From Bryobacterales bacterium (lineage in GTDB: Bacteria > Acidobacteriota > Terriglobia > Bryobacterales > Bryobacteraceae): 36,503 bases of DNA. The position numbers and the translations under genes are program-made. The stretch spans positions 1 through 36,503 of the forward strand of contig SHUI01000010.1 in the NCBI GenBank assembly GCA_009697455.1. The letters run 5' to 3'. Numbering within the stretch: position 1 is the stretch's first letter; every line of letters begins with the position of its first letter. Below the pieces are notes generated by a model, which saw only the letters and a program-made list of their open reading frames with translations, did not search any database and was not told the origin of the DNA. Shown piece after piece: positions 26,290 to 34,215 of this stretch.

Positions 26290-27879
26290 TCACTGGTATC
26301 GAGGGTCATCACGGAGCCGTGGCGTTGTTGCGTTCGCGGGCGTAAGGATGCCCAGTACGAGGTGCGCGATCTGTTGCGCGAGCAGGGGTGGTACGGCGTT
26401 CCCGACCTGGCGATACTGTGCGGTACGCGTGCCGCAAAACAGGTAGTTGTCGGGAAAGGTTTGTACGCGCGCCGCTTCTCTCACAGTCAGGCTGCGACAT
26501 TGGGCCGGGTCATAGTGAATGTAGTAGTGCCCGTCCTTGGACATGTGGCATGTTATGGTCGTTGATGGGCGGTCGGGGACTTGGACGCGGAAGCGATCAT
26601 CGAAGTACAGTTCTTTGCCCACCTCGCTCACGTTACGGTGTCGTGGGAGCAGCGTAACCGGAAAATCTCGTAGTTCCGGTGATCGCCCGACGACCTTTGC
26701 GTATGCGGTCGCGAACAAGTACCGATGTAGATCGGACGCCATGTGGGGTCGAGAGGCATGATTGACGACCCCACCAATCCGGGAATCAAGGAACCAATCG
26801 GGCCGGTACCCGATGCTCGCCTCGCACGGCACGAATTCGCCGCCGCGATCCGCTCGATAGTTTCTGATGGCAGCAAGCCCATCGATCACAGCACGCCGCA
26901 CTTCCGGGTAGTGCCCGTTCGGGAGCGTCTTGAGCAGGTCGGAATTTGCCAGATCCTGAAGCGCCGCACGCCACTCCTCAGGGCCGTCAGTCGTGCGCGA
27001 GAGCCCACTACGCAGCTTCGGCAAGCCCTGCAATACCTGCGAGACCGGGACCTGACGCGGTGCGGGATTCAGTATCGGTACGCTGGCGGTCCACAAATCC
27101 TCCCGCACGCCAAGCAAAATCACCCGGTGGCGCGATTGCGGCACGCCGAACCGTTCGCTGCGGATGACAAATTCCTGTGGGTCAAACTGAGGATTCCCCT
27201 CAGCATCGAACCGCCGGGGCGCGTGCACAAGCGAGAGTACGCGATACTGCGCGGCACTCCGTTTGTTCCCCACGGAAGCCCCCGGAATATGGAGATCGGC
27301 GAGAATCTGCGCAAACAGCCCACTCCCCGCGATTCGCGACGACAACAATCCCTTGACGTTCTCCATGATGAATACGGACGGCTCGTGCTCGGCGAGAATA
27401 CGGAGGTATTCCCGGTACAAATAGACGCGATTGTCGTTATGATCGATCCCTCCACGACGGGATCGGCCTACGGTCGAGTATGCCTGGCATGGTGGCCCGC
27501 CACACAGGACCCACTGGGGAATACACCCGACCGCTTGCGCGATGCGTTCGTGCAACTCGTTCGCTGGCACCTTGCCCAGTTCTGCTAGCCACGCTTCCGC
27601 ACTGGCACGCTTGGCCTGCACCGGGTGCAGTGCGAAGAGTTTCTCCGTCTTGATGTTTCCGCGCAACCGTTCATAGTAGTCTTTAGGAGCCGTCCCGGGC
27701 GGGAACTGGCGAAAGAAGCTCCGCAACTCCAGCGTGGTGTGCGCGTCCGGGTCCATCTCTATTGATAAGCGGACCTGAAACGCGGGTTGCTGCGCGTCTG
27801 TCAGGCACGACGCAAATCCTTCACCGAGCCCTCCCGGGCCAGCGAAGAGATCAACGACGGGGATAGGCTGTCCGCTCAT
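26290..27879 (-). CDS. DNA (cytosine-5-)-methyltransferase
   Basis: A 529-residue m5C methyltransferase with the conserved motifs in order: motif I VVDLFAGPGGLGEGF, motif IV GGPPCQAYS with catalytic Cys 131, motif VI MENVKGLL, motif VIII QSRHRVILLG, then a variable target-recognition region, and motif IX/X RVQTFPDNYLFCGTR and YRQVGNAVPPLLA. It transfers a methyl group from S-adenosylmethionine to cytosine in a target site that cannot be read from the sequence. It is long for the family because of an insertion between motifs I and IV. Its ATG overlaps the Vsr stop (ATGA), and the ATPase gene follows after 70 bases. It presumably marks self DNA for the downstream nuclease. Confidence 0.95.
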   Translation of the reverse strand: MSGQPIPVVDLFAGPGGLGEGFASCLTDAQQPAFQVRLSIEMDPDAHTTLELRSFFRQFPPGTAPKDYYERLRGNIKTEKLFALHPVQAKRASAEAWLAELGKVPANELHERIAQAVGCIPQWVLCGGPPCQAYSTVGRSRRGGIDHNDNRVYLYREYLRILAEHEPSVFIMENVKGLLSSRIAGSGLFAQILADLHIPGASVGNKRSAAQYRVLSLVHAPRRFDAEGNPQFDPQEFVIRSERFGVPQSRHRVILLGVREDLWTASVPILNPAPRQVPVSQVLQGLPKLRSGLSRTTDGPEEWRAALQDLANSDLLKTLPNGHYPEVRRAVIDGLAAIRNYRADRGGEFVPCEASIGYRPDWFLDSRIGGVVNHASRPHMASDLHRYLFATAYAKVVGRSPELRDFPVTLLPRHRNVSEVGKELYFDDRFRVQVPDRPSTTITCHMSKDGHYYIHYDPAQCRSLTVREAARVQTFPDNYLFCGTRTAQYRQVGNAVPPLLAQQIAHLVLGILTPANATTPRLRDDPRYQ

Positions 27880-28295
27880 GCATGCCGTTCCCTGGTGAGC
27901 GCTCGCACCAGCCGCCGGGCGACGCGGTTTTCATCGGCGAGTTCACATTCCCACACCGTCATGACCCGCCAGCCCAGTGACCGAAGTTCTTCACCGATGC
28001 GTCCATCACGCGCGGCATTGCCCTTCAACTTTGCTTCCCAAAAAGGGCGCCTCGATGTTGGCATGGAAGCATTCCGGCAACCCTTGTGCTGATGCCAGAA
28101 GCAACCGTGCACGAAAACTACCGCGTGACGCGCAGGCAACACAATATCAGGCTTTCCTGGCAAATCCTTTCGGCGAAGCGAAAAACGAAATCCCAAACGG
28201 TGCAGCAAGGAACGGACACACTTCTCCGGGACAGTATCGCGACCGCGAATGCGGCTCATATTCCAACTGCGGTGTTCTGGCGTAATGCGATCCAT
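27876..28295 (-). CDS. vsr: Very short patch repair (Vsr) endonuclease
   Basis: From the ATG at 28295 it has 139 residues and starts MDRITPEHRSWNMSRIRGRDT, the Vsr family N-terminus. The core KDLPGKPDIVLP carries the catalytic Asp, and VHGCFWHQHKGCR supplies the His/Cys residues of the active and zinc sites; VWECEL closes the core. Vsr nicks next to T:G mismatches that arise when 5-methylcytosine deaminates, so it protects the genome from its partner methyltransferase, encoded directly downstream with a four-base overlap. A longer frame with a TTG at 28382 is possible but has no family support. It is the first gene of the six-gene operon. Confidence 0.94.
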   Translation of the reverse strand: MDRITPEHRSWNMSRIRGRDTVPEKCVRSLLHRLGFRFSLRRKDLPGKPDIVLPARHAVVFVHGCFWHQHKGCRNASMPTSRRPFWEAKLKGNAARDGRIGEELRSLGWRVMTVWECELADENRVARRLVRALTRERHA

Positions 28296-28638
28296 GGAGA
28301 AACGCCGCAAGACCGAATAATCTACTCTAGCATCCGATCTTGGCCGCGGCTTGGCAAGTCCGACCAATGCTCTAACTACCAAAGGCTTTGGCTTGTTTCC
28401 CGTCAGGCAAGGTACGATGCCAGGAGAAATTTGTTAACGGTGCCGCACACATGGTGCACACAAATCCTCGCTGATCTCGTTGCGACGCAACAAAACAAGA
28501 AGCAGCCAGTACGGCAAACGCTGAAGCGAATCAGGGAGGAATCCACGGCAACCTAAGGTGCCCTCCCAGGTGCCCCCCCTGTTTGCGCGCTCCTGTTCGG
28601 CAGACAACCGCTGAGATGCATGTGGATGGACCAAATGC
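28296..28638. other. Gene-free stretch upstream of the defence operon
   Basis: About 340 bases without a supportable gene. The six-gene operon promoter should lie here, but I saw no clear -35/-10 pair. A short direct repeat of AGGTGCCC-type units occurs at 28556-28578. Plus-strand frames across the stretch have no recognisable domain. Confidence 0.5.
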
Positions 28639-28827
28639 CTAGCACTTGTGATTTCGTTTTTCGGCCCTCTCAACCGTCATAGCGCCGCACGTACAGCGGA
28701 GCTTCGTTCGCGGCCTGCCCGGTCCAGGGGTCGCGGTCACGCGCAAGGACGCGCGGAAGCGTCCCCATAGGGACCTAATCTGGTCAGAAGTCAGGTTGTG
28801 CCCGCAGTGCGGACAGGGGATATTCAC
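28639..28827 (-). CDS. Small zinc-ribbon protein, unknown
   Basis: About 62 residues from a GTG at 28827 that overlaps the stop of the preceding gene (GTGA). An ATG at 28854 would give 71 residues. Two cysteine pairs, IPCPHCGH and LRCTCG, can bind one zinc; between them lies a basic segment SLWGRFRASLRV and a GPGRPRTK stretch like those that bind DNA grooves. The ending is RAEKRNHKC. It may be a small DNA-binding or structural zinc protein. Coupling to the 82-residue gene argues that both are real. I do not know the family. Confidence 0.6.
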   Translation of the reverse strand: MNIPCPHCGHNLTSDQIRSLWGRFRASLRVTATPGPGRPRTKLRCTCGAMTVERAEKRNHKC

Positions 28828-29072
28828 GACCTCAACCCCCGTGCCTTGATCCAAGCGTCAACGGCATCCTGCACGGCGTTCCAGAAATCCGTCTCTTCGT
28901 TGTCGAAATCATGCTCGAATGCGCCGCCGTATCCGTTGGCGTCGACGTGGTCGTGCAACTCACTGTAAGAGGCACAAGTCGCGGGGACGGTCCCTTCGGC
29001 AACGTCGCCAAGAATCTCGGATTTGGACCGCTCGATAGCCTGTTCGAGTGTCGTCCACGTCGGTTTAACCAT
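28824..29072 (-). CDS. Small acidic protein upstream of the defence operon, unknown
   Basis: An 82-residue protein starting MVKPTWTTLEQAIERSK. The centre reads SYSELHDHVDANGYGGAFEHDF and the end has WNAVQDAVDAWIKARG, features of a small conserved family seen by eye in accessory regions of proteobacterial and other genomes, but without known function. It is preceded six bases upstream by the -10 of a promoter with a perfect -35, so the mRNA may be leaderless. It overlaps the zinc-ribbon gene downstream. Its place just ahead of the restriction operon makes a regulatory or accessory role possible but unproven. Confidence 0.68.
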   Translation of the reverse strand: MVKPTWTTLEQAIERSKSEILGDVAEGTVPATCASYSELHDHVDANGYGGAFEHDFDNEETDFWNAVQDAVDAWIKARGLRS

Positions 29073-29078
29073 GAGCTG

Positions 29079-29107
29079 ACCATAAACAACAAGACGTTTA
29101 ATGTCAA
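29079..29107 (-). promoter_or_regulatory. Sigma-70-type promoter, possibly leaderless
   Basis: TTGACA at 29107-29102 is a perfect -35 hexamer. A 17-base spacer leads to TATGGT at 29084-29079 (four of six -10 positions). The ATG of the 82-residue gene begins seven bases further on, so transcription would start at or very near the start codon. Confidence 0.62.
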
Positions 29108-29110
29108 GAT

Positions 29111-29128
29111 GTGTTTTAAGTGTTTTAC
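29111..29128. repeat. Tandem 9-bp repeat upstream of the promoter
   Basis: Two adjacent 9-base units (GTGTTTTAA and GTGTTTTAC on the plus strand) lie three bases upstream of the -35 box. The position suits an activator or repressor site, but no regulator is identified. Confidence 0.5.
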
Positions 29129-29220
29129 CTTGCCCTTAAAATCGAACTCAACGGTGCACCGCCTGTTCTTCCGGTTTGACGCTATCTTCGAACGGTTTTT
29201 GTTGACCAGGGAACCTTGGC

Positions 29221-29504
29221 GGGGCAACCGGTTCCGGCTGCCTGCCGTGCGAAGCGCGGCCCCGCTCTCGCTATCTCTGCGGCATGCTGCTCAGATCCCG
29301 CCGTCTCCCGGGTCACAACACTTGAAATATTTTCCACACGGAGCCCAAAGCCTCTAGCCGAATCCCAACCAGCCTCCCCGACCCGGACGTATATAATTCG
29401 AACGGGGAAACCAGTGACCGGCCTTCGCGAACGCCCTGCGGAAAAACGAAAATAAATTCTCTGCGTCACCCCCCTTTCAAGTGTATGATAAAACAAAACT
29501 TACA
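29221..29504. repeat. Long direct repeat, copy 1
   Basis: Matches copy 2 at an offset of 306 bases: CTTGAAATATTTTCCACA at 29321 recurs at 29627, and the AAAACAAAACTTACA end recurs at 29810. It contains an AT-rich CGTATATAAT box and, near its left end, the hairpin CCGTGCGAAGCGCGG (29245-29259). The copies differ by scattered substitutions and small indels, so the duplication is not recent or is under drift. Confidence 0.9.
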
Positions 29505-29526
29505 AACCAGCGTGAGTGGGGTTGGT

Positions 29527-29810
29527 GGGGTAGCCGGTTTCCGGCTGCATGCCGTGCGAAGCGCGGTTCTGCTCTCGCTATTTCTCGCGGTACGCCGCTC
29601 AGCTCCAGCCGTCTCCCGTCACAACACTTGAAATATTTTCCACATGAATCCCAAAGCCTTAGTCGAATCCCAACCAGCCTCCCGGACCCGGGCGTATATA
29701 ATCCGAACCGAGGAACCAGTGACCGGACTTTGCGAACGCCCCGCGGAAAAAGCGAAAATAAATTCTCCGCGTAACCCCCCTTTCAAGTGCATGATAAAAC
29801 AAAACTTACA
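29527..29810. repeat. Long direct repeat, copy 2
   Basis: Second copy, about 306 bases downstream of copy 1, with the same order of landmarks: the GCGAAGC hairpin at 29552-29566, the CTTGAAATATTTTCC segment, CGTATATAAT, GAAAATAAATTCT and the final AAAACTTACA. About 22 unrelated bases separate the two copies. Confidence 0.9.
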
Positions 29811-29815
29811 GGCGG

Positions 29816-29860
29816 ATGCGCTACCTGCCTGCCGTGCGAAGCGCGGCCTGCCGACAGGTT
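29816..29860. repeat. Long direct repeat, partial copy 3
   Basis: Only the left end remains, including CCGTGCGAAGCGCGG at 29832-29846, flanked by CTGCC and CCTGCC. The rest of the unit is missing or never copied. Confidence 0.7.
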
Positions 29861-30018
29861 TCGATTGAGGCGCCGGACAAGCGTTTCAACGAGCGGCACA
29901 TCGCTTCGGAGGGCACGGAAATCGGCAAGGAACGGCACCTGCCACGGACACTCCCCCACTTCGGTTAAGTACCCGCGCGTCACTCGTCACCGCGCCCCTC
30001 TGTGCTAACCTGAGCCTG

Positions 30019-30483
30019 ATGCAACTTTCGGATGTCTTCCTCGCTCTGGGGCAGGATTCCTTCGCTCGGCTAATAGGCTCAATCTCCATCGGCAAGCTCA
30101 AGACCTATCAAGTCTACGAGCGATTCAAGACCCGTTGCCATCTCGCAAAGCTCAACACCGAGACCTTGCAAAAAGCCGTTCCCCGTTTGTGGGCGCGCAT
30201 CGGTGAGCGTGACGACGAGTTCGCCACCGATCTCGCGCAGGCCGTGCTTATTTCGCGCATGGACATGATTGTCGCCGTTCTCGATTTTCTCGGCGTGCCG
30301 CACCAGAACGGATTCTTCGACAAAGACATGGACGCGAAACAGCATTTCACCGAAGGTTGGGAGCGTCGTTGTGTCGAGAAGTTTCGCGGCGAATTTCCGG
30401 AAGCCGCTCTCGTGTTTTACCTCAATCATCTCGGTTGGGAGCTCGGCGTGACGGCGGAAGCGTTCGTGCCCGCCACAGCCTAG
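30019..30483 (+). CDS. Conserved-looking hypothetical protein upstream of pheS
   Basis: A 154-residue soluble, mostly helical protein starting MQLSDVFLALGQDSFARLIG. It includes GKLKTYQVYERFKTR, LWARIGERDDEFATDLAQA and VEKFRGEFPEAALVFYLNHLGWEL. No known domain or catalytic motif is recognised. Its stop lies six bases before the pheS ATG, so it is probably co-transcribed with pheST. Codon use and lack of overlap with another convincing frame support a real gene. It could have a housekeeping role linked to translation, but there is no direct evidence. Confidence 0.75.
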   Translation: MQLSDVFLALGQDSFARLIGSISIGKLKTYQVYERFKTRCHLAKLNTETLQKAVPRLWARIGERDDEFATDLAQAVLISRMDMIVAVLDFLGVPHQNGFFDKDMDAKQHFTEGWERRCVEKFRGEFPEAALVFYLNHLGWELGVTAEAFVPATA

Positions 30484-30489
30484 GCCCCC

Positions 30490-31512
30490 ATGCTCGAAGC
30501 CACGCTATCGGCGCTCGAACAGAGCGCGCGCCTGAGGATTGCCGGGGCTCAATCCCTTGAAGAGTTGGAAGCGGTCCGCGTGGACGCGCTCGGCCGTAAG
30601 GGGACGCTCGCGCAAGCCAGCAAGGAGATGGGCAAGGTCCCTGCGGAGGAACGCGGCCGTATCGGCAAGCTCCTGAACGCCGTTAAGCAGCAACTTGAGG
30701 AGGCGCTCGACGCGAAGAAACGCCATTTCGAGGAGGCCGCGCTCAAAGCCCGCCTGGATTCGGAGTGGATCGATCTCACGCTGCCAGCGGCCGGCGTGCC
30801 GCGCGGGCACCTGCATCCAATTTCGAAGATCCAGGCCGAAATTGAGGACCTGTTCATTTCGATGGGGTTCGTCGTGCTCGACGGGCCTGAGGTCGAGACG
30901 GAATATCACAATTTCGACGCACTGAACATACCCGCCGACCACCCGGCGCGCGACATGCAGGACACGTTTTGGGTCGAGGGCGGGCACGTCCTCAGGACAC
31001 ACACCTCGCCCGTCCAGGTGCGCGGCATGGAGAAACTCGGCCCGCCGCTGCGCATGATCGCGCCGGGGCGCGTGTTCCGTAACGAGAGCGTGGACGCTTC
31101 CCACGACCACACGTTCTACCAGCTTGAAGGGATGATGATCGACCGCGACGTCTCGGTCGGGAACCTGACCTACTTCATGAAGACGCTGCTCGGCAGCATC
31201 TTCGGCCGCGAGGTTACAGTGCGGCTGCGGCCTGGCTTCTTCCCGTTTGTCGAGCCGGGTTTTGAACTCGACATCCAGTGCCTCCTCTGCGGCGGTCCGG
31301 GGTGCGCCGTTTGCAAGCAAAGCGGATGGGTGGAATTGTTACCATGCGGGCTGGTGAATCCGAATGTGCTGCGGATGAGCGGCATTGATCCGGAAGAGTG
31401 GAACGGCTTCGCCTTCGGCCTGGGCATGACGCGCCTCGTGATGATGCGCTATGGGATTGACGACATCCGGCAGCTCCAAAGCGGCAGCTTGCGTTTCTTG
31501 AATCAATTTTAG
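30490..31512 (+). CDS. pheS: Phenylalanyl-tRNA synthetase alpha subunit
   Basis: A 340-residue protein with the N-terminal coiled coil (MLEATLSALEQSARLRIAG) that grips tRNA, and a class II catalytic core. Motif 2 is GRVFRNESVDASHDHTFYQLEG and motif 3 is FAFGLGMTRLVMMRYGIDDIR, with the PheS-typical LLCGGPGCAVCKQSGWVEL and GCGLVNPNVL-like segment before it. With PheT it charges tRNA-Phe as an alpha2beta2 enzyme. Length and motifs are standard. The pheT start follows 23 bases after the stop. Confidence 0.97.
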   Translation: MLEATLSALEQSARLRIAGAQSLEELEAVRVDALGRKGTLAQASKEMGKVPAEERGRIGKLLNAVKQQLEEALDAKKRHFEEAALKARLDSEWIDLTLPAAGVPRGHLHPISKIQAEIEDLFISMGFVVLDGPEVETEYHNFDALNIPADHPARDMQDTFWVEGGHVLRTHTSPVQVRGMEKLGPPLRMIAPGRVFRNESVDASHDHTFYQLEGMMIDRDVSVGNLTYFMKTLLGSIFGREVTVRLRPGFFPFVEPGFELDIQCLLCGGPGCAVCKQSGWVELLPCGLVNPNVLRMSGIDPEEWNGFAFGLGMTRLVMMRYGIDDIRQLQSGSLRFLNQF

Positions 31513-31535
31513 CAACAATAGGATAGGGTTCTGTT

Positions 31536-33839
31536 TTGAAGTTTTCTTTCAATTGGATACGCGAGTTTACGGACGTCCCTCAATCGACCTCGGCGCGAGA
31601 CCTTGAGCGCCTGATCACGATGAAAACGGCCGAATGCGAAGGCATCGAACCGGTGGGCGATCTCCTGGCAACGGCCTGCCTCGCAACAGTGGTATCGGTT
31701 GAAGAAATGCCCGGTGGACATCACCGGAAAGCCGTTGTCGAAACGGAGCGCTACGGGCTGAAAACCGTTGTCTGCGGCGCGCCCAATTGCCGGGCCGGAA
31801 TGAAAACGGTGTACGTGCCTCTGGGAACGAAAACCATCGGCGGCGTCGAGAGCGACGGCATGCTGGCGAGCGGGGCGGAACTCAGCATCAATCGGGACGC
31901 CGCTGGAATCGTCGACCTGGCCGCCGGCGAGACGCTCGACCGGTGCGCGCCGGATGGTGTGATCGAGATCGACAACAAGTCGATCACCCACCGTCCGGAC
32001 CTGTGGGGGCACTACGGGATGGCCCGGGAAGTAGCGGCGATCCTCGGTTCGGAACTGCGCGATCCCGTCAGCATGGACCTGCTGCCAGCCGGGAACGCCG
32101 CTATAGGCGTCTCGATCGTGGATTTCAGCCTCTGCGCACGTTACAGCGCGCTTGTTTTCGAAAACGTGACCGTGAGGCCCTCACCGCTCTGGCTTCAGTA
32201 CCGCCTTGAGGCGATCGGCCTGAATCCGATCAACAACATCGTCGACTTCACCAACTTCATCATGGCGGAGTTGGGTCAGCCGACGCATGCTTTCGACCGG
32301 GATTTGATCGAGGGCGGCACGATTTTCGTCCGTCCCGCCAAGACCGGGGAAAGCATCCGCGCACTGAACGGCGAAGACTACGATCTTTCCGAAACGAATC
32401 TCGTGATCGCGGACGCGAGCGGGCCCGTTGCGATCGCGGGCGTCATCGGCGGCGAGGCGACCGCGATCGGCGGCCGCACCACGTCCATCATTCTCGAGAG
32501 CGCCAACTTCCTGGCTGCGAGCGTCCGCAAAACTTCCGCGCAGTTGAAGCTCCGGACCGACGCTTCCATGCGCTTCGAAAAGGCTCAGGACCCCGAGAAT
32601 ACGACGCGGGCGTTGGCGCGCGCCGTGGCGCTGCTCGAAGAGCTCTCGCCGGGGATTCGGCTTGTAGGCGGCGTTGCGGACGAGCGGAAACCTGCCGTGC
32701 CGCAGCCCGTGATTCAACTGCCGCTGGACTGGTTGGCGCGAAAGCTTGGGCGCTCGCTCGAAGTGGCGGAAGTGCGCCAGATCCTGGAACGCCTGCAGTT
32801 TGGCGTGTCGGAGAGTTCGCCCGGCGTGCTCGCGGTGACGGTCCCTTCCTGGCGCGCGACGAAGGACATCGCAGTCAAGGACGATCTGGTGGAAGAAGTA
32901 GGCCGGATGATTGGATACTCTTCGATTGATCCGCGTCCGCCCGCGTTGCTGGCTTCGCCGCCGAAACCCGATCCCACGCGATTGTTTCACCGCGAGCTTC
33001 GCGCGCTGTTGACAGGCATCGGCTTCACGGAAGTGTACAACTATTCCTTCGTCAGCGAAGAAGAGATCGGACGATTCGGCTTCACCGCGGCAGAACACGT
33101 GGCGGTCTTGAATCCGATTGCGTCCGGTCAAGAGCTGCTGCGAACATCGTTGTTGCCGGGAATCCGGCGGAACGTAGTCGAAAACACCAAGTATTTCGAC
33201 AGTTTCCGGCTATTCGAAATTGGGCGCGAGATTCACAGGCAACCGGCGGGTCTGCCCGGCGAACCCGCGCATCTGGTGGCCGTGGTGCATGCGCGGGATG
33301 ACGGCGCGCGGGGGCTTTTCGAACTGAAGCATGCGGCGGAAGCCATCCTGCCCGGAGCGGAAATCCGTCCGGTGGAGGCGCGAAGTTTCGAGCATCCAGC
33401 GAGAGCCGCGGAGGTCGTGTGGCGCGGCGAAACGGTGGGCCGGTTATTCGAATTCGGACCGTCGATGGAGATCGATGGGCGCGCCGCCGTGCTCGACCTC
33501 GATTTGAGAAAAGTGGGCCGGCGAATGGGCGGTGAGTCGAAGTACAGGCCACCCGGAAAGTACCCGTCAAGCGAGTTCGACTTGTCGGTGCTGGCCGGGC
33601 TGCGCGAGTATGTGGGTGACCTGCGGGCCAAGGTTGAGGGCTTCGCAGGCAGCTTGGCCGAGAGCGTCGAATACGTGCGGCAGTACTCGGGACCGCCGTT
33701 TTCGGAGGGCGTGAAGTCCGTTACGTTCCGGCTGCGCGTGGGGTCGCCCGAGCGGACCCTCGCATCGGAAGAGGTAGGCGCGGTTCGCGCCGCGATCATC
33801 GAAGGCATGCAGGGGCTGGGCTACGAACTGCGCGTGTGA
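31536..33839 (+). CDS. pheT: Phenylalanyl-tRNA synthetase beta subunit
   Basis: A 767-residue protein that starts at a TTG (KFSFNWIREFTDVPQS follows), which may lower translation relative to pheS. Domains in order: B1/tRNA-binding OB fold (VVCGAPNCRAGMKTVYVPLG, then GVESDGMLASGAEL), B3/4 editing domain (ITHRPDLWGHYGMAREVAA; NNIVDFTNFIMAELGQPTHAFD), B5 DNA-binding-like fold (VPSWRATKDIAVKDDLVEEVGRMIGY), a catalytic-like core (PIASGQELLRTSLLPGIRRN) and the C-terminal FDX-ACB anticodon-binding domain (YPSSEFDLSVL). All domains look intact. Confidence 0.97.
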   Translation: MKFSFNWIREFTDVPQSTSARDLERLITMKTAECEGIEPVGDLLATACLATVVSVEEMPGGHHRKAVVETERYGLKTVVCGAPNCRAGMKTVYVPLGTKTIGGVESDGMLASGAELSINRDAAGIVDLAAGETLDRCAPDGVIEIDNKSITHRPDLWGHYGMAREVAAILGSELRDPVSMDLLPAGNAAIGVSIVDFSLCARYSALVFENVTVRPSPLWLQYRLEAIGLNPINNIVDFTNFIMAELGQPTHAFDRDLIEGGTIFVRPAKTGESIRALNGEDYDLSETNLVIADASGPVAIAGVIGGEATAIGGRTTSIILESANFLAASVRKTSAQLKLRTDASMRFEKAQDPENTTRALARAVALLEELSPGIRLVGGVADERKPAVPQPVIQLPLDWLARKLGRSLEVAEVRQILERLQFGVSESSPGVLAVTVPSWRATKDIAVKDDLVEEVGRMIGYSSIDPRPPALLASPPKPDPTRLFHRELRALLTGIGFTEVYNYSFVSEEEIGRFGFTAAEHVAVLNPIASGQELLRTSLLPGIRRNVVENTKYFDSFRLFEIGREIHRQPAGLPGEPAHLVAVVHARDDGARGLFELKHAAEAILPGAEIRPVEARSFEHPARAAEVVWRGETVGRLFEFGPSMEIDGRAAVLDLDLRKVGRRMGGESKYRPPGKYPSSEFDLSVLAGLREYVGDLRAKVEGFAGSLAESVEYVRQYSGPPFSEGVKSVTFRLRVGSPERTLASEEVGAVRAAIIEGMQGLGYELRV

Positions 33840-33867
33840 GGCGCGGCCTTGATACGCTGAGGAGCAG

Positions 33868-34215
33868 ATGGACGTCGAGAAAACCATTGAATTCCTCCTG
33901 GACGAACAGGCGAAGATGTTCGCCGGGATGGAAGAATTGCGCGTCCGAATGGATGAATCCCACGAGCGGCAGAAGCAGATAAACGTCTCGCTTGCCCAAG
34001 CGGTGCTTAGTCTAACCGGGAGCATGGAGAAGCTCGCGATTGCGCAGGCGGAGTCCGAAAAAAGCCTCGCCGCGCTTGCAGCGGAGCAGACCGCCGCGCA
34101 CACGAAGATCGACACACGGCTCGAAGCCCTTGCAGCCCTCAACGCCGAAGGCGCCGGGCGCATGAACGCACTCATCGCCGTGGTGGACGGTTTGGTACGG
34201 CGCACCCAGCAGTAG
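33868..34215 (+). CDS. Small coiled-coil protein
   Basis: A 115-residue protein, almost entirely helical and heptad-rich: MDVEKTIEFLLDEQAKMFAG, then RVRMDESHERQKQINVSLAQ and AAEQTAAHTKIDTRLEALAA. A GAGGAG-type ribosome site lies just upstream. It has no membrane segment or signal peptide and no known domain. It follows pheT by 28 bases, so co-transcription is likely. Such proteins can be scaffolds or oligomerisers; no function is assigned. Confidence 0.72.
   Translation: MDVEKTIEFLLDEQAKMFAGMEELRVRMDESHERQKQINVSLAQAVLSLTGSMEKLAIAQAESEKSLAALAAEQTAAHTKIDTRLEALAALNAEGAGRMNALIAVVDGLVRRTQQ

Larger units (their letters stand above)
29129..30018. other. Repeat-bearing gene-free region between the defence island and pheST
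   Basis: About 890 bases (about 945 counting the promoter) without a supportable gene. It holds two copies and a fragment of a long direct repeat, each with a strong mini-hairpin, described separately. The remaining 150 bases before the next gene show no clear promoter; a TAACCT near 30006-30011 is a weak -10 candidate. Confidence 0.65.

Noticed and set aside
28086-28556. 156-residue plus-strand frame across the vsr start and upstream gap
   Set aside because: Half of it is antisense to vsr; the rest has no domain. An integrase-tail reading was considered but could not be supported.
29221-29860. CRISPR array
   Set aside because: Units are about 284 bases and not short; no regular 20-40 base repeat/spacer pattern and no cas genes in the window.
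29644-29868. Small plus-strand frame in repeat copy 2, with a similar peptide in copy 1
   Set aside because: Peptide similarity follows from DNA repetition; the frame starts and ends differ between copies and there is no ribosome site.
29783-29983. 66-residue minus-strand frame after the repeats
   Set aside because: No domain, starts and ends in repeat-derived DNA; could be a decayed gene end but nothing supports that.
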